Positions 1-8,298 of a stretch of 64,000 bases of DNA are shown one piece after another (positions within the stretch are counted from its first letter, which is position 1; each line of letters begins with the position of its first letter). Position numbers and translations under genes: made by a program. A model generated the notes under the pieces. The model saw nothing but the letters and a program-made list of their open reading frames with translations, did no database searches and was not told the origin of the DNA. Source of the stretch: Rhodoblastus acidophilus (GTDB lineage Bacteria; Pseudomonadota; Alphaproteobacteria; Rhizobiales; Beijerinckiaceae); assembly GCF_025961575.1 (NCBI RefSeq), contig NZ_JAOQNX010000012.1, positions 62,001-126,000 on the forward strand. Reading direction: 5' to 3'.

Positions 1-276
1 GCGCAGCAAGGCGGGCGCGGGGCCGCTCGCAGACAGGATCGGCGCGCCCGCCGCGAGCCGGTCGCCGCTGTGGGCGGCCAGCGTCACGCGCGCGCCAGCG
101 AGCTCAAGCAGACGCGCCGCCGCTTCGGCCAAGGCGACAACCATCGGGCTTCGTGCGGAAAAATCCATGCGGCCGCTGGCGCTGGCGAGGCCGAGCTGGT
201 CGGTGGTCAAATCGCCGAAGGGGACGTCGTCGTCCAGCAGGCGCTCGAGTTCTGAATCGGAAAAAAGAATCGGCAT
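1..276 (-). CDS. modD: ModD-like molybdenum transport protein, N-terminal part
   Basis: This frame opens on the minus strand at 276 and runs off the window edge, so only the first 92 residues are visible. They start MPILFSDSELERLLDDDVP followed by FGDLTT, the N-terminal pattern of ModD, a quinolinate phosphoribosyltransferase-like protein encoded near molybdate transporters. ModD's exact reaction is not established. The start codon overlaps the stop of the upstream gene (TGATG), so translation is probably coupled. The neighbour is a molybdenum-hydroxylase accessory gene, which supports a molybdenum-related role. The related nicotinate-nucleotide pyrophosphorylase NadC is the alternative, but the molybdenum neighbour and the N-terminus favour ModD. 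Confidence 0.75.
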   Translation of the reverse strand, partial: MPILFSDSELERLLDDDVPFGDLTTDQLGLASASGRMDFSARSPMVVALAEAAARLLELAGARVTLAAHSGDRLAAGAPILSASGPAPALLR

Positions 277-1121
277 CAGCGTGAATGGGGGGCGGCCCTA
301 AAACCTCGTTTCGCTGTCCCCTTTATCGCCGCGAGCGCGGCCTTGGCAAGGTTTTTGGCGTCGGGGTCCAGCCCCCGGCAAGTCCGACCCTCGTCGGGCG
401 CGATTTCGGCGACCGGCGAGCCCTCGGCGAGCATCAGGCCGTCGCGGGCGAGCCCGACCAGCACGCCATCGAGGCGCGCCCGCACCGAGGCTTCGCCGAT
501 ACGGCCGATCAAATCGCCGCGCGCCACGGAATCGCCGATCTCGAGCGCCGTATGCCAGACGCCCCGCGCCGGCGTGACGGAGAAAGCGGGGTCGTCGCGA
601 CCGACTGCGCTCTGGCACGGCTGCTGCGCGACGCAATGATGCACGGCGCCGCAATGGGTGGGCGCCGCCTCAAGGGCGAGATCGCAGTTTTCGCCCACCT
701 TGAAATGATCGCCCAGTCCGACGGAGAGGCCGACGTAATGGCGGTAATCCGGCGTGGCGGTCGAGGGTTTCAGCCGCGCGTCGATCAGCAACTGGATGCG
801 GCGCAGCGCCAGCAGATCGCTCAATTGCAGCGGCGTCACCGCGACACAGGCGTCCTCGGCGGCGATTTCGGCGAGATGCACCGCGTCTTCCGCTCTGCGC
901 GCGCGCACGCCGTCCAATTCGCATTCGTCGTCGTAGAGGGCGTCATCGAAAGACATGCCCCGACGCAGAACCGGCGGGCAGGGCTCGTGGGTGAGGATGA
1001 CGTGATAGCCGCCCTTGCGCAGTCTTACGGCCAAGGCCGAGGCAATCTCATTGGTCCCCAGGATCACCGCGACATCCGCGTCGGTGGCCGAGACGAAATA
1101 AGGAAAGGAAGTCGCGTTCAT
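276..1121 (-). CDS. EF2563-type molybdenum hydroxylase accessory protein
   Basis: This 281-residue protein resembles the EF2563/YqeB family, linked by gene neighbourhood to maturation of molybdenum hydroxylases. Residues 17-30 (AVILGTNEIASAL) look like the nucleotide-binding start of a Rossmann-type fold. The last third contains a GDLIGRIG-type turn like those of lipoyl or biotinyl-like barrels. I chose the ATG at 1121 because GAGGGGCGGGG lies just before it; the open frame continues further upstream but without family-like sequence. The gene is translationally coupled to modD, and a sigma-54-like promoter lies about 65 bases upstream. The family name comes from selenium-dependent enzymes, but nothing here shows selenium use. 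Confidence 0.7.
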   Translation of the reverse strand: MNATSFPYFVSATDADVAVILGTNEIASALAVRLRKGGYHVILTHEPCPPVLRRGMSFDDALYDDECELDGVRARRAEDAVHLAEIAAEDACVAVTPLQLSDLLALRRIQLLIDARLKPSTATPDYRHYVGLSVGLGDHFKVGENCDLALEAAPTHCGAVHHCVAQQPCQSAVGRDDPAFSVTPARGVWHTALEIGDSVARGDLIGRIGEASVRARLDGVLVGLARDGLMLAEGSPVAEIAPDEGRTCRGLDPDAKNLAKAALAAIKGTAKRGFRAAPHSR

Positions 1122-1185
1122 GGCCCCGCCCCTCAAAACCCAACCCGCAACGCCCGGCTTTCTTTTGTCCGGGTCATGTTGTCCA

Positions 1186-1201
1186 TGCATGGGTCGCGCC
1201 A
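1186..1201 (-). promoter_or_regulatory. sigma-54 (-24/-12) promoter candidate for the EF2563-modD pair
   Basis: Read on the minus strand the site is TGGCGCGACCCATGCA, with GG and GC separated by exactly 10 bases. It agrees with the RpoN consensus TGGCACG-N4-TTGC at most fixed positions. A start of transcription about 12 bases further would leave a leader of roughly 50 bases before the ATG at 1121. A TGT-N10-ACG half-match to a NifA upstream site lies at 1263-1278, with one mismatch. Confidence 0.5.
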
Positions 1202-1302
1202 TGCGCCGAGGGCCTGACTTGTCGGGATTGTGGGGCCGAATGCGTCCGTTTCGTCGTGAGAATGTCGCAGTGTTTACGAGGCCGTCATGTCCGCGACGGC
1301 GC

Positions 1303-1623
1303 TTAAGCCTTGCGTGTTTCCGAAACCGCGACAAAACCCTCGAAGCGCGGCGGTCCCAGATATAGCCCTTGCGTTTTGGGCGCGCCGGAATGGGCGCGTC
1401 GGAACGCTTCGGATTTGGTCCAGGCTTCAAAAGCCTGTTCGCTTTCCCAGATTGTGTGGGACACGAATGTGGTCGCTTCCTCATCGCTGGCGCCGCGCAG
1501 CAGGTGGAAAACGACAAAACCGGGCATGGCGGGCAAGTCGCTCTGGCGATTGCGCCAGACCTCTTCAAATTGCGCCTCGCGGCCGAGCGCAACGCGGAAA
1601 CGGTTCATGGCGATAAAGGTCAT
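1303..1623 (-). CDS. ABM-domain monooxygenase (HmoA/IsdG-like)
   Basis: The product has 106 residues and one antibiotic-biosynthesis-monooxygenase (ABM) domain. Visible features are the opening beta strand (FIAMNRFRV), the F..VWR helix, PGFVVFHLLRG and a final VSHTIWESEQAFEAW block. These are typical of the heme-degrading monooxygenase-like HmoA/IsdG group and of related ABM enzymes; the substrate cannot be told from sequence. Its ATG lies 10 bases after the stop of the unknown gene at 1634-2386, so it is the last gene of the sufB-led operon. A role in heme or iron handling would suit that operon but is inference. Confidence 0.7.
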   Translation of the reverse strand: MTFIAMNRFRVALGREAQFEEVWRNRQSDLPAMPGFVVFHLLRGASDEEATTFVSHTIWESEQAFEAWTKSEAFRRAHSGAPKTQGLYLGPPRFEGFVAVSETRKA

Positions 1624-1633
1624 CGGTGCTCCC

Positions 1634-2386
1634 TCAGGCGCGGCGGGCGAGCGATCGCAAGAAACCCGTGGCTTCCTCGGACAAATCCTGCTCGATGGCC
1701 GGGGCCATTTTCAGCAGGACATTGGCGACGAAAGCTTCGTCATTGCGCGGCTCCGCCAGGATGTCGCGCAGGATCGGCACATTGTCCTCGATATGGGCGA
1801 GAAAGGCGACGCCTTTTTCCAGCGTCTCGGTCCAGCGCGTCCGGGTCCACAGCGCCAGCGCATAAATGATTTCCTGGGCGAAATTGGAGCCGCGCGCCTT
1901 TTCCAGAAAGCGCAGGCCGGTATTCCAGTTCTCCTTGGCGCGCATCGGCGGTGGAACCGGGGCGTTGTCGAGCAGTTTTTGCGCGGCCTGGCCGACATGG
2001 TCTTCGAGGCTGACCGGCTCTTCGATATCGCCGTCAAAGCTCCAAAAAGCCGGGGCGCCCGGGAAATCCGCGCCATATTTTTGCAAAAGGCCGGACTTGA
2101 GTTTTTCCAGGCCGGCGCGGTCGCCCTTGAGCGCGGCGGTCATGGCGAAAGCGAACAGCGCGTCCTTGGCCACCGCGCCGACGCCGCCGCTTTTCAATTG
2201 CTGGGGCGTGAGCGCCGGGGGCTGGCCGTCGGCGGCGGGCGCCGCCTCGCCGGCGCGCACAGCGGAGACATGGGCGGTGATTTCCAGCCACGGCTCAAAA
2301 AGGGAGAGGAACAGGTCGGGATCGGCGAAGACCACGCTGATGTTGATCGCCTTCTTGCGCTTCATCAATTCGGTCATGTCGAGCAT
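1634..2386 (-). CDS. Unrecognised protein in the suf-Rieske operon
   Basis: I do not recognise this family. The product has about 250 residues, no cysteine cluster, no signal peptide and no obvious membrane segment. It is predicted to be largely helical and cytoplasmic. The N-terminus (VVFADPDLFLSLFEPW) is hydrophobic and acidic, and the C-terminal half repeats helix-like blocks such as ALALWTRTRW and NDEAFVANVLLKM. I chose the ATG at 2386 because GGAG sits six bases before it; an in-frame ATG at 2398 has no comparable ribosome site. It lies between the Rieske gene and the ABM gene on the same strand, so it probably belongs to the suf operon. Confidence 0.65.
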   Translation of the reverse strand: MLDMTELMKRKKAINISVVFADPDLFLSLFEPWLEITAHVSAVRAGEAAPAADGQPPALTPQQLKSGGVGAVAKDALFAFAMTAALKGDRAGLEKLKSGLLQKYGADFPGAPAFWSFDGDIEEPVSLEDHVGQAAQKLLDNAPVPPPMRAKENWNTGLRFLEKARGSNFAQEIIYALALWTRTRWTETLEKGVAFLAHIEDNVPILRDILAEPRNDEAFVANVLLKMAPAIEQDLSEEATGFLRSLARRA

Positions 2387-2506
2387 TTTGGTCTCCATCT
2401 GCCGGTCGGATCGGTTTTTTGGGGGCGCCTGCTTTGTTGTGAAGACAGGCGCGCGCAAACGTTCAGGCTTTGCGGCCTGTTCAGTTTCGACGATGGTTTC
2501 GAAAAA

Positions 2507-2935
2507 TCAGTCGCTGGTGATCATCACGCCGGGGCCCTCGTCTTCGAGGTCGAGCCCGTCTTCCTCAAAAAGTTCGACGCCGGTGATGCAGACGTCTCCG
2601 TCATCGACGACGACTTGGATGGTCTTGAGATTTTGGCCCTGGCAGGGGCCGGAAAAACAGGCGCCGGTGTCGAGATCGAATTGCGCCCCGTGGTGGCGGC
2701 AGACGAGGAAATTTCCGGCCTCGTCCATGAACTCTTCCAATCCGGCGTCGAGGCGCTTGCCTTGATGCGGGCAGGAATTTTCGAAGCCATAAAAATTCTT
2801 GCCTTTTCGCGAGATGACGATGGGCCAGGGTTTTCCGACCTTTTTGCCGTCCTCCTCCACCGCCTTTTGCAAGACAAACCCTCTTGCGGAATGGTCCTCG
2901 ATCTCAAACGTGCTGCAAACGGCGAAGAGTTCCAT
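2507..2935 (-). CDS. Rieske [2Fe-2S] ferredoxin-like protein
   Basis: This 142-residue soluble protein carries one Rieske domain. The ligands are C55-x-H57 (SCPHQGKRLD) and C79-x2-H82 (CRHHGAQFDLDTG), the canonical C-x-H and C-x2-H pairs that hold a 2Fe-2S cluster. It has no signal peptide or oxygenase catalytic domain, so it is probably a cytoplasmic electron carrier of the NirD/small-ferredoxin type rather than a dioxygenase subunit. It follows sufT on the same strand after a 219-base gap that holds a foldback repeat, so co-transcription with suf is likely but not certain. Its electron partner is not visible. Confidence 0.85.
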   Translation of the reverse strand: MELFAVCSTFEIEDHSARGFVLQKAVEEDGKKVGKPWPIVISRKGKNFYGFENSCPHQGKRLDAGLEEFMDEAGNFLVCRHHGAQFDLDTGACFSGPCQGQNLKTIQVVVDDGDVCITGVELFEEDGLDLEDEGPGVMITSD

Positions 2936-2991
2936 CCTTGGCTCCTGTGTCCAGCGCCGCGACCGTCCGGAAGGGCGAAAATGTCAGTGGC

Positions 2992-3133
2992 CGTCATGGC
3001 CGGGCGTCGTCCCGGCCATCCACGCCGGCATGGAATGCGGCGCCTTTCACAACGGGACACCCCTCTATCTCCAAAGCCGGTCGTACTCTCCTCCATGCCG
3101 GCGTGGATGCCCGCGACAAGCGCGGGCATGACG
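2992..3133. repeat. Foldback (inverted) repeat, Rhizobiales intergenic type
   Basis: Two arms of about 45 bases face each other: CGTCATGGCCGGGCGTCG at 2992 and, inverted, CGTCATGCCCGCGCTTGT from 3133. Both continue into the shared core CATCCACGCCGGCATGGA. The transcript could form a long hairpin on either strand, and a T-run follows on the plus strand. This kind of dispersed element is common between genes in Rhizobiales. It separates sufT from the Rieske gene and may lower downstream expression. Confidence 0.8.
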
Positions 3134-3154
3134 TTTTTTTGCTGGGGCGCGAGG

Positions 3155-3508
3155 CTAAAGCATCCCCAATTCGAGCTTTGCCTCGTCGGACATGGTGGCC
3201 GGGCTCCACGGCGGGTCGAACACCAGGTTCATCTTGACCGCCTTGGCGCCGGGGGCGAGCAGAACCGCCCGCTCCACGCGCTTCAGCATTTCCCCCGCGA
3301 CCGGGCAGCCCGGCGCGGTAAGGGTCATGTCGATCTCAATATTTTCCGGGTTGGAGACGTCGAGCCGGTAGATCAGCCCGAGGTCATAAACATTGACCGG
3401 GATTTCCGGGTCGAACACGGTCCGGATCGCGGCGATGGCGTCCTGCTCCAGATCGCCGGTCCATTCGGGCAGTACGACGTCTTCGCGAAAAACAGGCGCA
3501 TCCATCAT
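3155..3508 (-). CDS. sufT: SufT, DUF59/MIP18-type Fe-S assembly factor
   Basis: The product has 117 residues and spans one MIP18 (DUF59) domain. DPEIPVNVYDLGLIY (about residues 33-47) and TLTAPGCPVAGEM with its single conserved cysteine are the family signatures. Known SufT proteins assist maturation of Fe-S proteins, mainly under high demand for clusters. Its start codon overlaps the stop of sufS by four bases (ATGA), so the two are translationally coupled. The acidic N-terminal stretch of about 20 residues before the domain is usual in alphaproteobacterial SufT. Confidence 0.9.
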   Translation of the reverse strand: MMDAPVFREDVVLPEWTGDLEQDAIAAIRTVFDPEIPVNVYDLGLIYRLDVSNPENIEIDMTLTAPGCPVAGEMLKRVERAVLLAPGAKAVKMNLVFDPPWSPATMSDEAKLELGML

Positions 3509-4752
3509 GCAAACAACTCCAGCACGCGGCGCAGACCCTTCACCAAAACTTCCACCTCCTCATGGGTGTTGTAGAGCGCGAAGGAGGCGCGGGCGCTCGC
3601 GGTGAGGCCGAGCTTCGTCATCAGCGGCTGCGCGCAATGCGATCCCGCGCGCACCGCAATGCCGGCGCGGTCGAGAATGGTTGACACGTCCTGCGGGTGC
3701 GCGCCCTCGACATCAAACGTCACCAATGCGCCCTTGTTCGGCGCGCGGCCAAAGATGCGGACTTTGCCGAGCTTGTCGATTTCCTCCGTCGCATGGGCGA
3801 GCAGAGCGGCTTCGTGCGCGGCGACCGCCTCGCGGTCGAGCCCCATCATGAAGTCGAGCGCCGCGCCGAGGCCGATGGCTTCGACGATCGGCGGCGTGCC
3901 CGCTTCAAAACGGTGCGGCGGGGCCGCGTAAGTGACCTTGTCCTTGTAGACATCGGCGATCATTTCGCCGCCGCCCTGATAGGGCTGCATCTGCGCCAGC
4001 AGATCGTATTTGCCGTAGAGAAAACCGATGCCGGTGGGGCCATAGAGCTTGTGGCCGGTGGTGACGTAGAAATCGACGCCGAGCGCCTGCACATCGACGA
4101 TCTCGTGCACAGAACCCTGGCAGCCGTCGATCAGCACCTTGGCGCCGACGCCGTGCGCCAGTTTGACGATCTCCGCCACCGGGGTCAGCGTGCCCAGCAC
4201 GTTGGACATGTGAGTGATCGCGACGATTTTCGTCCGCGGCGTGAGCAGCGCGGCGAAGGCGTCGAGATCGAAGGAACCGTCGTCCTTGATCGGCGCCCAT
4301 TTCAGCACCGCGCCCTTGCGTTCGCGCAGAAAATTCCACGGCACGATGTTGGAGTGGTGCTCCATTTCCGAGACGATGATTTCGTCGCCTTCGGAAATTT
4401 CCGCGCCGAGGCTGGAGGCGACCAGATTGATCGCTTCCGTTCCGCCTTTGGTGAAGACGATTTCATCGACCTTGGCGGCGTTGACGAAGGCGCGGCAGGT
4501 TTCGCGCGCCTGTTCAAAGGCGACTGTGGATTCGCCCGACAGAAAATGCGCGCCGCGATGGACGTTGGCGTAAATGTCGGAATAGCCGCGCATCAACGTG
4601 TCGAGCACGATCTGTGGCTTTTGCGCGGAGGCGCCGTTGTCGAGATAGACCAGCGGCTTGCCATGAACGTTGCGCGAAAGGATCGGGAATTGCTCGCGGA
4701 TGGCGCGCACGTCGAAATGCGTGGTCTCCTTGAGGAGGGCGTTACTCGACAT
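3505..4752 (-). CDS. sufS: SufS cysteine desulfurase
   Basis: This 415-residue pyridoxal-phosphate enzyme takes sulfur from cysteine for Fe-S cluster assembly. The PLP lysine is K235 in TTGHKLYGP, and the persulfide cysteine is C373 in RAGSHCAQP, as in group II desulfurases. Length is normal for SufS. A small deviation is DGCQGSVH (residues 209-216) where many relatives have DGAQ. It overlaps sufD by 11 bases and sufT by four, so translation is tightly linked. No SufE or SufU sulfur carrier is encoded next to it, so that partner must be elsewhere. Confidence 0.96.
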   Translation of the reverse strand: MSSNALLKETTHFDVRAIREQFPILSRNVHGKPLVYLDNGASAQKPQIVLDTLMRGYSDIYANVHRGAHFLSGESTVAFEQARETCRAFVNAAKVDEIVFTKGGTEAINLVASSLGAEISEGDEIIVSEMEHHSNIVPWNFLRERKGAVLKWAPIKDDGSFDLDAFAALLTPRTKIVAITHMSNVLGTLTPVAEIVKLAHGVGAKVLIDGCQGSVHEIVDVQALGVDFYVTTGHKLYGPTGIGFLYGKYDLLAQMQPYQGGGEMIADVYKDKVTYAAPPHRFEAGTPPIVEAIGLGAALDFMMGLDREAVAAHEAALLAHATEEIDKLGKVRIFGRAPNKGALVTFDVEGAHPQDVSTILDRAGIAVRAGSHCAQPLMTKLGLTASARASFALYNTHEEVEVLVKGLRRVLELFA

Positions 4753-6010
4753 GGGCGGCCTCGCCGGCGTGGGTGGTCAGCCAGGCGTTGACGCTTTTCG
4801 CCATCGCCTCGCGCAAAACCTCGTTCTCGATCTTGTCCAGGGCCTCGCCGAAGAACGCCTCGATCAGCATGGCCCGGGCCTCGGCTTCAGGAATGCCGCG
4901 CGCGCGCAGGAAGAACAGGGCGTTGGCGTCGAGTTCGCCGGCGGTGGCGCCATGGCTGCACTTCACGTCGTCGGCAAAGATTTCCAGTTCCGGCTTGGTG
5001 ACGATTTCGGCCTTGTGCGACAGCAGCAGGGCGCGGCTGAGCTGGCGCGCGTCGGTTTTTTGCGCGACCTGTCCGACCTTGATGCAGCCCTGATAGACCC
5101 CGCGCGCGGAGCCGGCCAGCACCGAGCGGAACACCTGATTCGACGTCGCATTGGGCGCGGCGTGCTCGATCACCGTGGTGTTGTCGCAATGGCGGCTGTC
5201 CGCGACCATCACGGCGCCGTCGAGTTCGACATGCGCGGTTTCGCCCGCGAGTTTGAGCAGCGCCTCGTGGCGGGCGAACTGGCCGCCTTGCGAGAAATAG
5301 AAGGCGCGATAGGTCGCCTCTTCCGCGATTTCGCCCAGGGTGACCGCCGCCTGACGCGCGCCCGCCAAAAACGATTCCTGGCGGATGTGGGTGAGTTTCG
5401 CGCCCTTGCCGAGCGTGAATTCGGTGACCACGGTCGAAAACAGCGGCGCGCCATCATGGGTCTCGTAAACGGTGAGTTCGGCGCCCTCTTCAAGCTGGAT
5501 CAGCAGGCGCAGATGGCGGTCCGAACCGGCGCCGGTCCAGAGGAAGCGCAGGTGCAGCGGCAGGCTGACTTTTTCGCCAGCGGGCACGCGCAGGGCGAGC
5601 CCTTCCTCCAGCAAAGCGGTGTTGAGATTGACGATCGGGTGGTCGACCTGCGGATAGACCTTGCCGATGATGCGGGCGAGCGGCGAATCCTTTTCGCCGA
5701 GCGCCGTGCGCAGGTTGAGCGCGCCGACCCGGGCGTAACTGGATTTGTCGTCCAGCACGCCATCGACGAAGGCGGCGACCGCCGCTTGTTGCAGTTCCGG
5801 GGCGACGACCGGCGTCGCGTCGGCAACGGGATCGTCGCGCAAGACTTTGGCGAGATCGGAATAACGCCAGGCTTCCACGCGGCGATTGGGCAAGCCCTCG
5901 CGCTTGAAAAATTCCTGGGCCTGGCCCTGCAGGTCGCCGAGCCAGGGAGCGACGGCGCCGCGTCGCTTCTCCATGGTGGCGAGCAGGTTTTCGGAGAGCG
6001 AACCTGTCAT
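4742..6010 (-). CDS. sufD: SufD, Fe-S cluster scaffold subunit
   Basis: The 422-residue product matches SufD, which joins SufB and SufC in the SufBC2D scaffold. The C-terminal beta-helix half shows CSHGATAGELDANALFFLRARG, the SufD/SufB core motif, followed by EAFFGEALDKI. Divergent N-terminal helices (residues 1-90) include the FFKREGLPNRRVEAWRYSDL pattern seen in SufD. Eight bases separate it from sufC upstream. Length and motifs are normal, and there is no sign of decay. Confidence 0.95.
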   Translation of the reverse strand: MTGSLSENLLATMEKRRGAVAPWLGDLQGQAQEFFKREGLPNRRVEAWRYSDLAKVLRDDPVADATPVVAPELQQAAVAAFVDGVLDDKSSYARVGALNLRTALGEKDSPLARIIGKVYPQVDHPIVNLNTALLEEGLALRVPAGEKVSLPLHLRFLWTGAGSDRHLRLLIQLEEGAELTVYETHDGAPLFSTVVTEFTLGKGAKLTHIRQESFLAGARQAAVTLGEIAEEATYRAFYFSQGGQFARHEALLKLAGETAHVELDGAVMVADSRHCDNTTVIEHAAPNATSNQVFRSVLAGSARGVYQGCIKVGQVAQKTDARQLSRALLLSHKAEIVTKPELEIFADDVKCSHGATAGELDANALFFLRARGIPEAEARAMLIEAFFGEALDKIENEVLREAMAKSVNAWLTTHAGEAAHVE

Positions 6011-6017
6011 GAAAACC

Positions 6018-6767
6018 TCACGCTGCTTTGGCGATCACGGCGTCATAGCCGTTCTGTTCCAGTTGCAGGGCGAGGCTCTTGTCGCCCGAAAGCACGATTT
6101 TGCCGCCGGCCAGAATGTGGATGACATCCGGCACGATATAGTCGAGCAGGCGCTGGTAGTGGGTGATGACGAGGAAAGACCGGTCGGGCGCGCGCAGCTT
6201 GTTGACGCCTTCGGCGACGAGTTTCAGCGCGTCAATGTCGAGGCCGGAATCCATTTCGTCGAGGATCGCCAGTTTTGGCTTGAGCAGCGCCATTTGCAGG
6301 GTCTCGTTGCGCTTCTTCTCGCCGCCGGAAAAGCCGACATTGAGCGGGCGCTTGAGCATGTCTTCCGAAATGTTGAGTTCCTTCGCCGCGGAGCGCACCG
6401 CACGCAAAAACTCGGCGGCGTTGAGTTCCCTCTCGCCGCGCAATTTTGCTTGCGAGTTCATCGCCGTCTTCAAGAAATTCATCGTGGAGACGCCGGGGAT
6501 TTCCAGCGGGTATTGGAAGGCCAGGAAGATGCCGCGGGCGGCGCGCTCTTCCGGCGCCAGCGCCGTGACGTCCTCACCGAAGAAGTCGATTTCGCCCTTG
6601 GTGACTTCATAGCCGGCGCGGCCCGCCAGCGTATAGGAGGTGGTCGACTTGCCCGCGCCGTTCGGACCCATGATGGCGTGCACTTCGCCCGGCGGCACCT
6701 TGAGGTTCAAACCTTTGAGGATTTCCTTGCCGTGGACGTTGACGTGCAGGTCTTTGATCTCGAGCAT
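6018..6767 (-). CDS. sufC: SufC, ABC-type ATPase of the SUF system
   Basis: The 249-residue ATPase powers the SufBC2D scaffold. Walker A is GPNGAGKST at residues 34-42, the ABC signature is FSGGEKKR at 146-153, and Walker B runs LAILDE with D170 and E171. The modified signature GGEKKRNE is characteristic of SufC rather than of transporters, and there is no membrane partner nearby. The start codon shares a base with the sufB stop (TAATG), so it is translationally coupled. Confidence 0.97.
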   Translation of the reverse strand: MLEIKDLHVNVHGKEILKGLNLKVPPGEVHAIMGPNGAGKSTTSYTLAGRAGYEVTKGEIDFFGEDVTALAPEERAARGIFLAFQYPLEIPGVSTMNFLKTAMNSQAKLRGERELNAAEFLRAVRSAAKELNISEDMLKRPLNVGFSGGEKKRNETLQMALLKPKLAILDEMDSGLDIDALKLVAEGVNKLRAPDRSFLVITHYQRLLDYIVPDVIHILAGGKIVLSGDKSLALQLEQNGYDAVIAKAA

Positions 6768-8227
6768 TAACCGACGCTCCCTTCGAGGCTGAGTCCGACG
6801 AGTTTTTGCGCCTCGACGGCGAATTCCATGGGCAGTTGCTGCAGCACTTCGCGGCAGAAACCGTTGACGATCAGCGAGACGGCTTCCTCGGTCGGGATGC
6901 CGCGCGACAGACAGTAGAACAGTTGATCATCGGAGATTTTCGAGGTGGTGGCCTCGTGCTCCAAAATGGCTTTTGGATTCTTGGACTGGATGTAGGGCAC
7001 GGTATGCGCGCCGCACTGGTCGCCGATCAGCAGCGAGTCGCATTGGGTGAAATTGCGCGCGCCATCGGCCTTCTGGTGGATGCTGACGAGGCCGCGATAG
7101 GTGTTTTGCGCCTTGCCCGCAGAAATGCCCTTCGAAATGATCCGGCTCGAGGTGTTTTTGCCCAGGTGGATCATTTTCGTGCCGGTGTCGGCCTGTTGAA
7201 AATTGTTGGCGATGGCGATGGAGTAGAATTCGCCCACCGCATTTTCGCCGCGCAGAATGCAGGACGGATATTTCCAGGTGATCGCCGAACCGGTCTCGAC
7301 CTGGGTCCAGGACACTTTGGAATTCTTGCCCCGGCAATCCGCGCGCTTGGTGACGAAATTATAGATGCCGCCCTTGCCGTTCTCGTCGCCCGGAAACCAG
7401 TTTTGCACCGTCGAATATTTGATCTCGGCGTCATCGAGCGCGACCAGTTCGACGACAGCGGCGTGCAACTGGTTTTCGTCGCGCTGCGGCGCGGTACAGC
7501 CTTCCAGATAGGAGACGTAGGAGCCGGCGTCGGCGATGATCAGCGTCCGCTCGAACTGGCCGGATTTGGCCGCATTGATGCGGAAATAGGTGGACAGCTC
7601 CATCGGGCAGCGGACGCCCGGCGGGATATAGACGAACGAGCCTTCTGAGAAGACCGCGGCGTTGAGGGTGGCGTAAAAATTGTCGGTGTCGGGGACGACC
7701 GAGCCGAGATATTTCTTCACCAGTTCAGGGTGGGTTTTGACCGCCTCGGAAATCGGGCAGAAGATGACGCCGACCTTGGCCAGTTCATCCTTAAAGGTGG
7801 TGACGACGGAGACGGAGTCGAACACCGCGTCCACCGCCACCTTGCGCTGCTCGACGCCGGCCAAAATCTCCTGTTCGTGCAGGGGAATGCCGAGCTTTTC
7901 ATAGGTCCGCAGCAGTTCGGGATCGACATCCTCGAGCGTATGCGGACCTTCCTTCGCCTTGGGCGCGGCGTAATAATAGGCGTCCTGGAAGTCGATCTTG
8001 GGATAATGCAGTTTGGCCCATTTGGGCTCCTCCATGTTCACCCAACGCCGATAGGCCGAGAGGCGATAGTCGAGCAGCCAGTCCGGCTCGTTCTTCTTCG
8101 CCGAGATGAAGCGGATGACGTCTTCGTTCAGGCCTTTCGGCGCAAATTCGGATTCGATATCGGAGACGAAACCGTACTTGTATTTCTGTTCGGTCAGTTC
8201 TTGCAGGGCTGCTGCTTCTTCGCTCAT
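6767..8227 (-). CDS. sufB: SufB, Fe-S cluster scaffold subunit
   Basis: This is the first gene of the suf operon, encoding 486 residues. SufB binds the nascent cluster in the SufBC2D complex. Family signatures include [20 protein letters not shown] in the middle, [18 protein letters not shown], and the C-terminal [17 protein letters not shown] with [20 protein letters not shown]. No iscR-like regulator precedes it, unlike many alphaproteobacterial suf operons. Instead a sigma-54-like promoter lies in the 71-base gap upstream. The operon then reads sufC-D-S-T, Rieske, unknown, ABM. Confidence 0.97.
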   Translation of the reverse strand: MSEEAAALQELTEQKYKYGFVSDIESEFAPKGLNEDVIRFISAKKNEPDWLLDYRLSAYRRWVNMEEPKWAKLHYPKIDFQDAYYYAAPKAKEGPHTLEDVDPELLRTYEKLGIPLHEQEILAGVEQRKVAVDAVFDSVSVVTTFKDELAKVGVIFCPISEAVKTHPELVKKYLGSVVPDTDNFYATLNAAVFSEGSFVYIPPGVRCPMELSTYFRINAAKSGQFERTLIIADAGSYVSYLEGCTAPQRDENQLHAAVVELVALDDAEIKYSTVQNWFPGDENGKGGIYNFVTKRADCRGKNSKVSWTQVETGSAITWKYPSCILRGENAVGEFYSIAIANNFQQADTGTKMIHLGKNTSSRIISKGISAGKAQNTYRGLVSIHQKADGARNFTQCDSLLIGDQCGAHTVPYIQSKNPKAILEHEATTSKISDDQLFYCLSRGIPTEEAVSLIVNGFCREVLQQLPMEFAVEAQKLVGLSLEGSVG

Positions 8228-8274
8228 GTCCGAATCCCGACGGAGAATTTAATTGATCTAGTCGTACCTCAAAA

Positions 8275-8290
8275 TGCAAGGGCGGCGCCA
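8275..8290 (-). promoter_or_regulatory. sigma-54 (-24/-12) promoter candidate for the suf operon
   Basis: On the minus strand the site reads TGGCGCCGCCCTTGCA, with 10 bases between GG and GC and nine of the eleven fixed RpoN consensus positions matched. Transcription would begin near 8263 and leave a leader of about 36 bases before sufB. The site lies in the short gap between the TPR gene stop (8299) and the sufB start (8227), the correct place and direction. Confidence 0.6.
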
Positions 8291-8298
8291 GCGGCGTT

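Noticed and set aside
1310-3574. A 754-residue plus-strand frame across the Rieske region
   Set aside because: It runs antisense to several clear genes and crosses their boundaries, so it is a GC-rich shadow.
8228-8270. IscR/RirA-type operator before sufB
   Set aside because: The AT-rich segment GAATTTAATTGATCTAG has no convincing palindrome or consensus match.
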